Numbered from the stretch's first letter, positions 29,701 through 36,449 are shown. The stretch: 64,000 nt of DNA from Leptasterias polaris (GCA_037783415.1 JAZGTN010000037.1:3782001-3846000); one strand, 5' to 3'. Numbers and translations: made by a program. Notes: generated from the letters alone by a model not told the origin.

Positions 29701-31765
29701 AAACACACATCCACCAGTTGTTTGTTTGTAGAAAGATTCGGTGTGTGGGCACGCTAACATTTTGATTTTGAGTCCAACTTGCCTTTTAGCATGAATTATT
29801 TCCTTCTTGTTTTTGTTTTACATTTTGGTCTGAAATGTTAGGATGTGGATCAGCGAGCTTCCGCCTTCTAATTTACTGTGTGAAATACAGACAGGAAAAT
29901 ATGTGCACGAGTGTATCATTCAGCATTTAGGTAGAGAGTTGTGTATGAATAATTGTATGTTCATCTGCCCCTTGGGTGTCCACTTAATACAGGAAGTAAA
30001 TCTAGGGCTTCCATCCTGTCTAGGGGCTGGTAACATAAATGTTTTGTTCATATCTCCTTCAATTTCACTTCATAAGTTTAATTTTTATCAAGCAAATAAA
30101 TGAAAGCAAAAGTCTGGTGGCTGTAAATGTAACCCATTTCTCGTTTTAGATTTGGTAAGAATGGCTCTGGGCGACAGCTTAAATACCTAAACCTCACAGG
30201 ATGCACCAGCATCTCGGACTCTACTCTGAGAAGACTCTCTATTGCTATTGCACCCACTATGGAAAAACAAGAGCCAAAATGTGACAACACAAAAAGGACA
30301 AATAGGAAATCTTGCACCAGCAGTGAATGTAACAGCAATTGCCGTGGGATGATCTCCGTCGACGAGTTACCCATCGACAAAAATGGCAGACCTATGTTGC
30401 AGTGCCACAAACACACAGTCAGCGGCCCAGAGATTATTAACCGGACAAGTGCAGTTACCAGACTGAGCAGTACTAGGGAGACGACGGAGGTAATCTTGAG
30501 TGCTAACGTGACTCAGCGTGACGCTGACGACACGTCTTCTTACACTCACAGGACAGAAGGTGATTGGAGCAATGACAGGGGTCCAGTAGTGGCCCACAGG
30601 ACTTGTAGCTCCAACACCAACTCAATACAAGACACTATCAATCAGGAAGGCAATGATACTGAGGAGAGGAGTCAGTTGGAGTTCCTCAGCCTTGCTGGTT
30701 GCTATAAGGTCACTGATGATGGGCTCAGGTGAGATGGCGTTAGATAACTCCTATCATGTTTAGGGTCTATCGTGAAAACTCAGTATGTTCGATTCACAAT
30801 ATAGTGCACCACAAGGGGGGCAGGGCGAAAGGGGTATTGCACAATCAATTGCAATGGTGTTTTGGGTACACTCTATTTATAAAAGAGGTGATGGCAATTT
30901 AAAAGGAAAAAGACAAGCATTTATACCATTGAGACGCTCTCTGTATCAGCACTGAAAACATAACAGTATAGATTTTACGAGCATTTTCGATTAAGGTTGG
31001 TTAGTTTTAAATATGAAATGCGTAAAAGCATTTTGTGCTGGTTAATTGCAGCGGCTAACATTTTTGAATGGGTCCAGGTGGGGAAAAATAAACTTCTCCC
31101 CTAAAATGGCTATAAATTTTGACATGAATGTGAAAAATTGTAAAGACATTTTGTAAGAAAAATCATTTACGAATGTTCTCTAGTGTGAAGATTTGGTGAA
31201 TTTACAACATTTGAAGATACCACCACCCTCAGATAAAAACAGTCACAACGGCCGCCAGCATGTACCTTGGAGCTTGCTGTCAACATGAACAACTGTGTCA
31301 TTCAAATTTTGTACATACACATGTACGCGTAGGGAACGTACATGAACTTCGCTGTTTGCGCAATGATTATTGTTTTTATACATGGAGCTTCGACGTGTCC
31401 GCGTCGCAAGAGTCGAATGAGATTATTTTCAACGTAGGTAGTGTTACCTTTTCCACCCCAATGGTGAATTGGGTCAATGTCAAATTTATTTATTTTATTT
31501 TTTTTCAATTTGTGGCATTTGTGTGTGCGTTTGCAGACTGTTAGCCACTAATGGAGGGCTCCCTCATCTGAAGCATCTTGACCTTTCAGGATGTCTCAAC
31601 GTCACATCAGCTGGACTGAATCAGCTGGCAGCAGCCTGTCACGGCATCGATCATGAGGAGTTCTTCTACTGTGATAACATCCTGGAGGGTCCGTACCCAG
31701 ACACGGCTAGCGGCTGCCAGAATCTCCAGTGCGGTAACTTGGTGTGTTGCCGTAGTGGGGAGTAG
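5629..31765 (+). CDS. FBXL5: FBXL5, iron-sensing F-box/LRR E3 ligase subunit
   Basis: Nine coding exons: 5629-5712, 16307-16453, 17164-17358, 23559-23697, 24990-25196, 26024-26313, 28825-28907, 30150-30728 and 31537-31765. All have GT-AG introns and compatible phases, giving 650 residues (human 691). Seen in order: a hemerythrin domain (about 1-175) with ligands H15, H57, E58, E61, H87, H136 and E140; an F-box (about 207-251); an acidic linker ([15 protein letters not shown]); leucine-rich repeats ([43 protein letters not shown]); and a C-terminal cysteine motif with C620, C635, C645 and C646, ending CCRSGE. Known for the family: FBXL5 is stabilised by iron and oxygen through its diiron site and a 2Fe-2S cluster, and brings IRP2 (IREB2) to the SCF complex for ubiquitination. 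The start was chosen because [11 protein letters not shown] matches the vertebrate N-terminus. The gene hosts an antisense pseudogene (intron 1), a nested gene (intron 3) and several transposons. Confidence 0.95.
5891..6005. repeat. Dispersed 'CTCCCGGATCTTC' repeat
   Basis: CCCTCCCGGATCTTC, GAGTCTCCCGG, ACTCCCG and GGATCAGATG occur in the same order at 53387-53462, so this is a short dispersed element present at least twice here. Confidence 0.6.
6041..6180. repeat. Short tandem repeats (CTAACAGTAAACA) and duplicated 19-mer
   Basis: ACTAACAGTAAAC is repeated imperfectly three times. AAGTAGGCAGATTCCAGTAG occurs twice, at about 6117 and 6166. The related string ACACTAACAGTAAAG also occurs at the extreme right end of the window. 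Confidence 0.6.
6935..7279 (-). pseudogene. DUF6589-type C-terminal fragment
   Basis: The frame contains [44 protein letters not shown] and [13 protein letters not shown], ending TAA at 6935. These are the family's C-terminal signatures (DGPAL..HWR, TWNR..N, LDL..E..N). The same frame reads upstream to about 7318, where TTGATTTAAG offers an acceptor, so it may be a last exon. It lies downstream of the PHD piece on the same strand, as expected for one broken gene. Confidence 0.7.
8252..8521 (-). pseudogene. PHD-finger segment of the DUF6589-type gene
   Basis: C-K-C-G, then MIRC, YEC, WYHYSC and PPDG follow the PHD order C-x-C...C-x4-C-x4-H-x2-C. A GT donor-like site (GTGTAGTA) falls right after PPDG, where a PHD finger should go on to W-x2-C-x2-C, so the last cysteine pair may be on another exon. 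Joining across the LINE target duplication places this piece directly downstream of the 12109 fragment. Confidence 0.65.
8538..8545. repeat. Left 8-bp target-site duplication of the LINE
   Basis: CAACATCT here matches CAACATCT at 12101-12108, at the two edges of the LINE. Confidence 0.75.
8737..9387 (+). pseudogene. LINE ORF2, AP-endonuclease N-terminal part
   Basis: [25 protein letters not shown] and GGIAVIYKK match the start of the endonuclease-exonuclease-phosphatase fold of LINE ORF2 proteins (E in the CETWF motif). The frame then shifts near 9330-9380, continues briefly in the 9197-9487 frame ([17 protein letters not shown]), and shifts again near 9480. Confidence 0.8.
9366..12017 (+). 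CDS. LINE ORF2, endonuclease C-terminus and reverse transcriptase
   Basis: A long frame of about 850 codons, genuine from roughly 9483 onward. Seen: the end of the endonuclease ([15 protein letters not shown]), the RT N-terminus ([19 protein letters not shown]), motif [15 protein letters not shown], motif [18 protein letters not shown], motif [10 protein letters not shown], then [13 protein letters not shown] and the C-terminal [20 protein letters not shown]. It polymerises cDNA during target-primed reverse transcription. Residues about 622-687 are a perfect in-frame double of 33 residues. CR1 or L2 is the best clade guess from motif style; a tree would decide. Confidence 0.9.
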   Translation: MLSCTCIGHPHRLRISSTLACSFQNFRKPCKTLPLLKVTSELGDLNLHLDVVNDYDTRKFNDLAKTLGFQQFVTQPTHQCGHTLDVVISRSTDNIVDTVRVLDLISDHHIVACNLDIAKPPPLVKTITLRKYRSVDLPAFKNDISSSDLTTASSESNNVHVCDLADKYNSVMSDLLNKHAPLSTKRVVIRPKQPWFTSSLHSAKRNRRKAERKWISSRSLIDFDKFKKARNSYNIELYRSKCTFLNNKIIDCGNDFKSMFRAINDILQRKRPTKLPDHNSAKDLADQFAAYFSTKIQTIRDNLTCQNCDSSTPSSVSHSWDTFVIVSEDDLREIISKAPSPSCILDPLPSWMVKLLLDSLLPTVTEIVNTSLRSGVVPDTYKEAVIAPLLKKANLDHNTLKNYRPVSNLPFLSKVLERVVAKQLTNYMTENRLHEPLQSAYKQFHSTETALIKVHNDILWAMERQGVTILVLLDLSSAFDTIDHEVLTHRLEYLLGVHGIPLTWFKSYLSDRSHRVLVDGKFSSVQNLVYGVPQGSVLGPLLFAIYILPLGNIVREYGLDLHIYADDTQVYVSVCPTSEEGVKKAVSKLEDCLSKVQAWMSTNFLKLNAEKTEVMVIGFRAQLVKFNLPSVTVAGVDVPVQTNPVRNLGVMFDSQLVKFNLPSVTVAGVDVPVQTNPVRNLGVMFDSGMTMSAQVNTTIRSANYHLNNISRARKMLTIEAAKLAVHTLVTSRLDYCNSLLIGVNKSLITKLQNVQRTSARIIVKRKKYDSITSELIALHWLPIQQRIKFKVLLLVYKAHHKQSPSYISDLLQLQPPRRQLRSYTSSPQFIVPRTHAVSFADRSLSCYGPKEWNTLPNHIKDAQTIHIFKKLLKCYLFQEEYCN
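11229..11426 (+). repeat. Perfect 2 x 99-bp in-frame tandem duplication in LINE RT
   Basis: Positions 11229-11327 and 11328-11426 are identical by eye, so the ORF carries two copies of a 33-residue segment ([10 protein letters not shown]...NLGVMFDS) just after the RT palm. Confidence 0.9.
12101..12108. repeat. Right 8-bp target-site duplication of the LINE
   Basis: CAACATCT directly follows the TGATTGATTGA tail and matches 8538-8545. Removing the LINE and one copy restores continuity of the antisense gene. Confidence 0.75.
14618..14885 (-). repeat. SINE body, second copy
   Basis: About 90% identical to 2961-3219, including GCTTGCCGATCATA, TTGTTAGTCGGCAGGATCC and TAGGACATAAACGCCAAGG. It lacks the tRNA-like head, so it is 5'-truncated. 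Confidence 0.8.
14931..15047 (+). other. Small open frame with nearby donor, doubtful
   Basis: ATG in good context (CATCATGG) opens 38 codons starting [19 protein letters not shown] and ending TAA. A donor-like AACGTGAGT lies at about 15066. It looks like a first exon that may belong to a mobile element, but no partner exon is recognised. Confidence 0.2.
15326..15945 (-). repeat. Dispersed repeat with (TTA)n 3' tail
   Basis: Read on the minus strand it ends with GCGCAATG...TTGCGCTACATTAAGAGC and a TTATTATTATTG tail, like the 3' tails of the LINE pieces here. The interior (GGTAACTGGTTCCAGAGAG, AACCACACTGAACGATCC on plus) looks like a known type of non-coding repeat. No protein is supported. 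Confidence 0.45.
15971..16110. repeat. MITE related to 4347-4492
   Basis: The ends GGGCCAACTTCACAAAGAGC and GTGCTTTGTGAAATCAAGCCC are imperfect inverted repeats, similar to the TTTCACAAA ends of the 4347 element. Confidence 0.55.
16307..16453 (+). CDS. FBXL5: FBXL5 exon 2 (hemerythrin)
   Basis: 49 codons between acceptor TTACAG and donor GTATAG, phase 0. [10 protein letters not shown] supplies iron ligands H57, E58 and E61 at exactly the vertebrate positions. Confidence 0.93.
16528..16720. repeat. MITE, 'AATTTCATAGAGCTGCTTAAG' family (type copy)
   Basis: The left end GGGCCCAATTTCATAGAGCT and the right end GCAGCTCTATAATTTGGACCC are inverted repeats. It lies 75 bp after FBXL5 exon 2. Confidence 0.8.
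17164..17358 (+). CDS. FBXL5: FBXL5 exon 3 (hemerythrin)
   Basis: 65 codons, phase 0 on both sides. [13 protein letters not shown] carries H87; [10 protein letters not shown] carries H136 and E140, completing the diiron site. Confidence 0.93.
17585..17705. repeat. Dispersed repeat with G-run and T-run
   Basis: CACAATTATCAACATTTTCAC followed by AGTGTACAAA and a G tract is present in inverted form at 22741-22854, so it is one family. A 22-base T run and a duplicated TGCCCGCCG.ACG string follow. Confidence 0.55.
18211..18330. repeat. Hairpin and dispersed repeat upstream of the nested gene
   Basis: ATTTTTAAAAGAGG and CCTCTTTTAAAAAT form a perfect 14-bp stem with a 6-base loop at 18211-18244. 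The next 90 bp (GTGAGTGCAAAT, TTGCGCAATGC) resembles 55738-55835, so the 5' flank of the nested gene includes a dispersed element. Confidence 0.5.
18380..22326 (+). CDS. Nested gene, unknown family with two C2H2 fingers, one in-frame stop
   Basis: I do not recognise this family. Exon 1 is 18380-18694 (105 codons, [12 protein letters not shown]...). Exon 2 is 19792-21857. Exon 3 is 22116-22326 (TGA). All joints are GT-AG in phase. Exon 2 reads 594 codons, then a TAG at 21574-21576, then 93 more codons in the same frame. Across the second joint, [19 protein letters not shown] forms a C-x2-C-x12-H-x4-H finger, and [18 protein letters not shown] with a further H forms a second. Between about residues 510 and 590, [13 protein letters not shown] and [13 protein letters not shown] look like a conserved catalytic-type core; a DDE/RNase H-like transposase origin is my inference. 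It lies wholly within FBXL5 intron 3 on the same strand. Either the product stops at 699 residues or the TAG is a lesion, error or recoded codon in an 863-codon frame. Confidence 0.7.
18814..19234. mobile_element. DNA element with GGTACGAAGTG subterminal repeats
   Basis: The left end GGACACTTCGTACCTTTACC and the right end GGTAAAGGTACGAAGTGTCC are exact 20-bp inverted repeats. About eight more GGTACGAA motifs crowd the right side, one of them inverted. The middle is AT-rich with no ORF. It lies in intron 1 of the nested gene. Clustered subterminal motifs are typical of transposase-binding sites. Confidence 0.75.
22388..22664. mobile_element. TTAA-flanked MITE, AGGCACTG family
   Basis: Ends AAAGGCACTGGACAC and GTGTCCAGTGCCTTT, with CTAA on the left and TTAA on the right. 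The interior (GGAGAGCTGTTGATA, TTGCAACTTCGATGACC, TACACCAAGTGAGAATACTGG) recurs in the copies at 40747, 54168 and 57614. Confidence 0.8.
22741..22854. repeat. Inverted copy of the 17585 repeat
   Basis: AGTGTACTCTTTGTACACTTG then GAAAATGTTGATAATTGTG is the reverse complement pattern of 17585-17650. It includes a 12-base G run. Confidence 0.55.
22922..23302. mobile_element. Foldback MITE at a TTAA target
   Basis: The whole 381 bp is a near-perfect palindrome. Ends AGGGACACGTTGCCTTGGAT and its complement, flanked by TTAA (22918-22921 and 23303-23306). TTAA duplication is characteristic of piggyBac-type insertion. There is no ORF. Confidence 0.85.
23395..23495. repeat. Single unit of the GGTCAGCCAGTAGGAGGGTT minisatellite
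   Basis: ATCTATCACTCAAAACCACA then GTGGATGATATTGAGTGGTC closely matches the tandem units at 31.95-33.19 kb. It sits 60 bp before FBXL5 exon 4. Confidence 0.7.
23559..23697 (+). CDS. FBXL5: FBXL5 exon 4
   Basis: 46 codons plus one base (phase 1 out). [20 protein letters not shown] is the last hemerythrin helix. Acceptor CCTGTGCAG, donor GTAAGA. Confidence 0.93.
23946..24102. repeat. MITE, 'TAGACCCCTTGCAT' family
   Basis: TAGATACCTTGCATTGG at the left and ATGCAAGGGGTCTATAG at the right are inverted repeats. Other copies are at 27147-27442 and 35888-36038. Confidence 0.7.
24763..24975. mobile_element. MITE abutting the FBXL5 exon 5 acceptor
   Basis: TATAGACGATGTGACCTCTG and CAGAGGTCACATCGTCTATA are exact 20-bp terminal inverted repeats. 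The ends begin and finish with TA, as in Tc1/mariner-type insertion. The right end is 14 bp from the first possible acceptor of exon 5. Confidence 0.8.
24990..25196 (+). CDS. FBXL5: FBXL5 exon 5 (F-box)
   Basis: [20 protein letters not shown] and [13 protein letters not shown] form the F-box that binds SKP1 in the SCF ligase. The acceptor is a tandem CAGCAG (NAGNAG), so the exon may start at 24990 or 24993, adding or dropping one residue. Donor GTTAGG, a weaker +3 than its neighbours. Confidence 0.93.
26024..26313 (+). CDS. FBXL5: FBXL5 exon 6 (acidic linker, first LRR)
   Basis: Begins GT to complete a Gly codon, then [13 protein letters not shown], an acidic run, [20 protein letters not shown] and the start of the LRRs. 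Donor GTAAGT. Confidence 0.9.
26390..26500. repeat. GCTATGGCTA-type inverted repeat
   Basis: GCTATGGATATGGCTATTGG and CAGCCATAGCCACTGC are inverted around GACAGCA. Similar blocks at 2845-2935 and 36830-36915 make this a dispersed family. Confidence 0.55.
26614..26724. mobile_element. Short MITE, AACACCCTTAGCAACAG ends
   Basis: Exact 17-bp inverted ends AACACCCTTAGCAACAG and CTGTTGCTAAGGGTGTT, with an interior rich in GGCTAC repeats. A decayed relative is at about 39530-39650. Confidence 0.7.
27147..27442. repeat. MITE of the TAGACCCCTTGCAT family, host of a nested MITE
   Basis: The left end TAGACCCCTTGCATTGGC matches 23955 and 35888. The right part GAGGGCGCTGTTTGGG matches 24056. The sequence is interrupted at 27246-27392 by another element. 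Confidence 0.75.
27246..27392. mobile_element. Nested MITE with TAA target duplication
   Basis: Ends AGCCGTGTTCCCATTGGACT and AGTCCAATGGGGACACGGCT are near-exact inverted repeats, flanked by TAA on both sides (27243-27245, 27393-27395). A 3-bp TAA/TTA duplication suggests PIF/Harbinger. The empty site is visible in the 23.9-kb copy. Confidence 0.8.
28080..28327. repeat. MITE, 'GGGCCCAATTTCATGGCTCTGC' ends
   Basis: GGCCCAATTTCATGGCTCTG and CAGAGCCATGAAATTGGGCC are exact inverted repeats, a subfamily of the 16528 element. Confidence 0.8.
28568..28760. repeat. MITE, 'AATTTCATAGAGCTGCTTAAG' family
   Basis: ACCAGTTTCATAGAGTTGC at the left, GCAGCTCTATGAAATTGGGC at the right. It ends 65 bp before FBXL5 exon 7. 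Confidence 0.8.
28825..28907 (+). CDS. FBXL5: FBXL5 exon 7 (LRR)
   Basis: [20 protein letters not shown] to AFKG, 83 bases, phase 2 out. The donor GTAAGAT is immediately followed by LINE sequence. Confidence 0.9.
28915..29452 (+). mobile_element. 5'-truncated LINE, ORF2 C-terminus and 3' UTR
   Basis: A frame of about 100 codons with [20 protein letters not shown] and [29 protein letters not shown], an in-frame TAG at 29222, then [16 protein letters not shown]. This is the same C-terminal region as the big LINE. The 3' end reads GGCGCTTTATAAATGC plus an ATT tail. TAAGAT on both sides (28909-28914, 29453-29458) is a possible short target duplication. Confidence 0.85.
30150..30728 (+). CDS. FBXL5: FBXL5 exon 8 (LRRs and disordered linker)
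   Basis: 579 bases. [20 protein letters not shown] is a leucine-rich repeat. About 115 Ser/Thr/Asn-rich residues follow (a disordered insert, also present in vertebrates), then [18 protein letters not shown]. Acceptor TCGTTTTAG, donor GTGAGA. Confidence 0.92.
31537..31765 (+). CDS. FBXL5: FBXL5 exon 9 (last LRR, 2Fe-2S motif)
   Basis: [20 protein letters not shown], then [22 protein letters not shown] and CCRSGE, stop TAG 31763-31765. C620, C635, C645 and C646 correspond to human C662, C676, C686 and C687, the redox-sensitive cluster ligands. Confidence 0.95.
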
Positions 31766-31954
31766 AGACTGGGAAGGTGAGGTACGTCCCTATTTTCCCA
31801 TAATATATGCTTGTTGAGTTGCCTAACCATTTGTAGCCATTCAACTCCATGGGTTGTGTATGATTGAACAAGTGTATATATTTGCATTCATCAAATTTTA
31901 TATTGCTGGCTGTATGGTGCATTTATTATTCAAAACGTTGTTAATGGTATTGAA

Positions 31955-33190
31955 TAATCAACCAGTAGGAGGGTTGACTCTGTGCATTCATCACTTAATG
32001 TTGTAAGCTGCAAAGGTTACTCGTCATTCAAAGCCATGTGAATTATATTGAATGGTCAGCCCGTAGGAGGGTTGACTGTGTGCAGTGAAGATGCATTCAT
32101 CATATAAAATTGCAAACTGCAAAAATATATCTATCATTCAAACGATGTGAATAATATTGAATGGTCAGCCAGTAGGAAGGTTGACAGTGCAGAGATGCCA
32201 ACATTTACGATTTAGGCGTAATTTGTACGATTTATTTATCAAATTACGACAATACGATCATCGCCGCGTTCTTTACGATTTTATAAATATCTAGTAATAA
32301 AACATTTAATGTACGTGTTGTGTCTTGAATCCTATTTATTTTCATAGCGCGTATCACTAAAATGTATTCGGTATCTGACTTTTTGTGCGAATTGTAGCGC
32401 ATGAAACAGCGCATACGTAGGCCCTTTTCGAAACGACCGGTGAAAACAACGCGCCCACGGTAGAAGAGCCTAATTGGGCGTAATAAGTATTAGGCTGGTG
32501 TCCTCGATTTACACGTAGACAATGTGTGTTAGAAGACTGGCAACCAACCATGGTCAGTTGCTAACCAAATCGCCCCAGGTATACTGATGTTGATATTGGG
32601 GCGTTTGAGAAAACCGCGTGTAGTCTTGCTCGTCGTACTACACTGTTGATAAAATCATGTTTATTACGGTGCTCGTTGTTTACGCGTGCCAGGTAAAACC
32701 AATATAATAATACAATAGTTTGATTAGTTTTTCGCTTGTTGGAGTACAACGATGGATTCATTACAACATGATTTTATAGAGGATTACAACTTCGTAGTGA
32801 AATCTGCTCGCGGTCGCTGTGACTCGACATCAACATTGCACACACAGCGCGCCGGAGCATACGACATCGTCAAAAAGCACAGAACATGTATGACACTGAT
32901 CTCTGTTAAATGCTATATATATTGCCTGAGGGCAAATTACTCTTTTTGAATTTGAAATGTTGGCATCTCTGACAGTGTACATGGTAGATGCATTTATCAA
33001 ATGATATATTGCAGGCTTGCATAGTTTATCTATCATTCAAAACCACAGTGGATGATATTGAATGGTCAGCCAGTAGGAGGGTTGACTGCGTGCAGTGTTA
33101 GCTATGTATGCATTCATCAGATTCACCATAGTTTCCCTATCATTCAAAACTATGGTAATGATATTGAATGGTCAGCCAGTAGGAAGCTTA
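31955..33190. repeat. Minisatellite, units of about 110 bp, interrupted
   Basis: ATTGAATGGTCAGCCAGTAG plus GAGGGTTGAC recurs near 31960, 32050, 32158, 33058 and 33166, each with a CTATCATTCAAA segment and a GATGCATTCATCA segment. An inserted element occupies 32190-32971. An isolated unit lies in FBXL5 intron 3 at 23395. Confidence 0.8.
32190..32971. mobile_element. hAT-like non-autonomous element in the minisatellite
   Basis: CAGAGATGCCAACATTT and AAATGTTGGCATCTCTG are exact 17-bp terminal inverted repeats; CAGRG-type ends suit hAT elements. ACAGTG on each side (32184-32189, 32972-32977) is a possible target duplication, shorter than the usual 8 bp. There is no transposase ORF. Confidence 0.75.
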
Positions 33191-33510
33191 ATTGGTACTG
33201 GATCATGAAATCCTCTTTGAGCTTTACTTAATCCCAATGACCTTAACTTAATCCTGCTGACATTTACCTAATCATGTTGACCTTTATTTCACCAAATCAT
33301 GGCTTTAGCCAGGATGTTTGAATTTAACATCTGCATTGACAAAATAGATCTAGGTTGCTCACCTGCAATATGTATGAGTGAAAGACAAGTAGAGTTTCAA
33401 ATGGTTTTTAAAACGGGGTGGCCTGAAGAAACTCAAATACTTTAACACCATGAACCCAATACTCAAAAATCATTCTCCGGCTTCTGCTATTTGAGTATCA
33501 ATGCAAATAT

Positions 33511-33653
33511 TAGACCGTGCAAGTCTCGTGCTTGTAGGACATTTTTGGGGGACCACTTTGGTCCCAACTAGATAGATTAATGCGTGAAGGAAATAAATAT
33601 GCGCACTTTAACAGGTCTCTATGTCCGAATACGCGCAAGACTTGCACAGTCTA
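33511..33653. mobile_element. MITE with TAGACTGTGCAAGTCTCG ends (short copy)
   Basis: TAGACCGTGCAAGTCTCGTG at the left and CGCAAGACTTGCACAGTCTA at the right. The long relative at 58136-58836 shares both ends. Confidence 0.75.
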
Positions 33654-33944
33654 TAGTGAGTTACCATGGAAATCAGTTACAACATCCTTTCCCCACTGAG
33701 TCAAGTCCGTATGGTATTTGTTCATACAGATCGATAGACTTCATACAAGCCAATGATTTCAATATTGATTCAGGTGGTGTGTGTACAATGTGGAATGTTT
33801 CTATTGATTAACCCCTCACCCCCCTCGAGTGGTTTACTAGGATCCTTCCTCACTCTAACAAAATCCAATAGCATAAACTCAACACCCAAACTGTTGGACT
33901 CTGATTATGGTGGTACGCTGGGTCCCATGTAAATCATAAACACT

Positions 33945-34215
33945 TAAATGGAGGCTATATTTTTAGTAATTACTCAAAAATTAATGACCATAAAAGCTTA
34001 CTTAGTAAACAGCACTTGAGAGCTGTTGATATTATAAAACATTTTTTTAAACCGCCCCCTATGAAGTAATGTAGTAATATTGTAGAGAAAGAGATAATTT
34101 GTTCACCCCAAAATTTGAATCTGAGAAAGGCTTCAGGCATGAAGCCTTTTTCAGGCAACTGAAAGCACACAATTCTATGCACCAAGGTTTTATTAAAATG
34201 TTTTTACACACTGAA
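33945..34215. repeat. Decayed AGGCACTG-family MITE
   Basis: AGCACTTGAGAGCTGTTGATA, GAAGTAATGTAGT and TCAGGCAACTGAAAGCACAC follow the interior order of the family. The termini are not clear. Confidence 0.5.
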
Positions 34216-34509
34216 TCAGGCGTAAAACTTGTTGTTTGGGCAATTTGTTAAATGTGGCATTAACAAAAATCCCCAGTGAACCTAGTATTATAATTTCATT
34301 AACTGTTCAGCTGTTTCTTCTGACTTGACCTTGAGGGATAATTACCAGGAGAGTTGACACTGAAAGAAATAATTAGAGGTCAGCCAGCTCAGGGTCAACC
34401 TCCGCTCATCTGATCAGAGGAGACATTTTTCGATAAACCATCAGTAGTAGACACAAACCTTGATATTTTTAATTGGTTGTACTGATAATGGTTTTTGTGG
34501 CAATTCTTT

Positions 34510-34580
34510 GATTTCAGTTTCAGATGATCAAAGACTGGCAGAACTTCAACAAGAATACAAGGGATTGGTAGAGAAATAAG
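34510..34580 (+). other. Orphan exon-like segment, doubtful
   Basis: TTTGATTTCAG is a good acceptor. It is followed by 20 open codons (SDDQRLAELQQEYKGLVEK) to TAA. No partner exon is visible; it could be an old transposon exon or chance. Confidence 0.15.
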
Positions 34581-34639
34581 TCATCAAGATTTATCGTCAG
34601 ATATCAAAAAGTAAAGGGGAACAGTAAAAATAGGATTTA

Positions 34640-34766
34640 ACAGGGATGTTTTTTTTTTTTTTATACTTGCTTTTATATTCATGTTATTGTTTGGGGTTTT
34701 TTGTTGCTCATAGAGGCTCCTGCATTATGCGCTATATAAATATCTCGTATTATTATTATTATTAAG
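34640..34766 (+). repeat. LINE 3' tail
   Basis: ATGCGCTATATAAATATC followed by a TATTATTATTATT tail matches the 3' ends of the LINEs at 12.08 and 29.4 kb. Confidence 0.6.
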
Positions 34767-35815
34767 ATCATATTCATAAAAAAGTGAAGATAAAACCATA
34801 TAGAATGCCCCCAGATTGCAGAGTAGGGCTTTTAAAACCAAAGATCAATGTATATTAGTGGGCTTCGTGCTCGCAAGATTTCGTGCTTTGCGCTCACAGT
34901 TCAGGGTTTTTTTCAACAGCCTATCACATCCCTGATTTAAGTAGAATGAATAAATACAGCAAGGTAATATTTTTGGTTATTTACCTAATATAGTCATTAC
35001 TCATTAGCTTGTGAAGTCCGGACTTTTTTGATTTTGTAATATTTAGACAGATGTAAGTTTGAAAGTCAATATTTGTAAAAGTCAGCGTTACAAAATTGAA
35101 ATTGATTTTTAATCAAATAACTTTTAGCGAACAATACAACAGATAAAAGCTTTAATTTGGTGACCTGCAGTGGTAGTAAATTTATATGAACATTATTGTT
35201 GTTTATGCCTGTTTCAGGTTTATAATTGCTTTTAAGGCGCAGTGAAAAAAATAGACTTGCGTAATTCATCAGCTTACTTTGAAACTGTCGATGTATATAT
35301 GTAATTAAGATTATATAATATCTTTAACCTTCAATATACCATTTGATTCTTTCATAAAAAGAGCACCCTGCAACTATTTTGTAATAGAAAATGCATATCA
35401 AATGAATCTTGGGGGAGGGGGGGTGGACAGTTATACCTCAAGGCACTGGTGATAAATACAATGATTTTAAAATTTGTCCCTGTTAAGCTCGAAGGTGTCA
35501 TGCTGTAGACTTATTGAGCAGTGTTAAGTAAAAGTTACACCATATTTTTATCATCATAGCTTGAAAAAGGGCACAACCTTTGTTGAATTTTTTTCATCCA
35601 CGCGCCATGGAGCAATTTTTTTTATTGCAACCAACTTTAATGAATGCACAAGAATCACAAGAATTATACTTTGAAGAGTGTCATACTGCTGTCCCAAAGA
35701 AAAAGTATATGTAAAAATTATGTAAAAGTATAATTTTAAATGTTTTTTCTTCTTGGAGATTGCCTAGAACCAGTTGCCTTATAATTGGCTCTTGTAACAT
35801 GACTCTTACAGAGCA

Positions 35816-36135
35816 GGACGCAATTTCACAGAGCTGCTTAAAGCACAAAAAACATAGCTAAGCGCAACAATAGTATGCTTACCAGAATAGACCCCTTGCA
35901 TATGGTGTCACATGCTAAAAAAGCGCCCTCACCGAGGCCAAAGGAGGCAAATCATTGGACGATAGCTGTTCTTTGTGCCTAAAAACATGTGCTTGACCTC
36001 AGCGTCCCTGTAGCGTTTCGCGTTATGTAAGGGGTCTATTTGGTTACCAGCCAAAATACCATCACACATGTACACTCATGTAAAACTGTTAAGCAATATT
36101 TGCTGCCTAAGCAGCTCTACGAAACTCTGCCCAGG
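35816..36135. repeat. MITE of the TTTCATAGAGCTGC family, host of a nested MITE
   Basis: CAATTTCACAGAGCTGCTTA and AAGCAGCTCTACGAAACTC are the ends. The interior is broken by a TAGACCCCTTGCAT element at 35888-36038. Confidence 0.75.
35888..36038. mobile_element. Nested TAGACCCCTTGCAT MITE
   Basis: TAGACCCCTTGCATATGG at the left and ATGTAAGGGGTCTA at the right. The interior GCGCCCTCACCGAGG is the inverse of the GAGGGCGC block in the 24.0 and 27.4-kb copies. Confidence 0.75.
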
Positions 36136-36449
36136 CTAGTGGATTAATGTGTATATTACCCAAAAATGAAATCATACTTTTTCTTTTAACCCGAGCAGTG
36201 TCAGGGGCTGTTAAATGTTTAGATGCATGTATTTTATACAGGGCTTTTCTTGGGTTAGCGTGTTGCCAAGTCGCATGTAGACTGTGCAAGTGAAATTTGG
36301 CAGGTTTGATTGGACCCATGATGTCGTTTCATTCACATGTTCAAGTAAAACATGTTCAAGTAAAACATGTGAGAACCCAAGTTTCTCAAAAAATATATTT
36401 GTATAGACATTTGCTGTTGCGACGTCACAACTTAGTTTTGTTTAGCGAA

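Noticed and set aside
34510..34580. Alternative last exon of FBXL5
   Set aside because: The open frame does not match the phase 2 end of FBXL5 exon 8, and the peptide is unlike any FBXL5 part.
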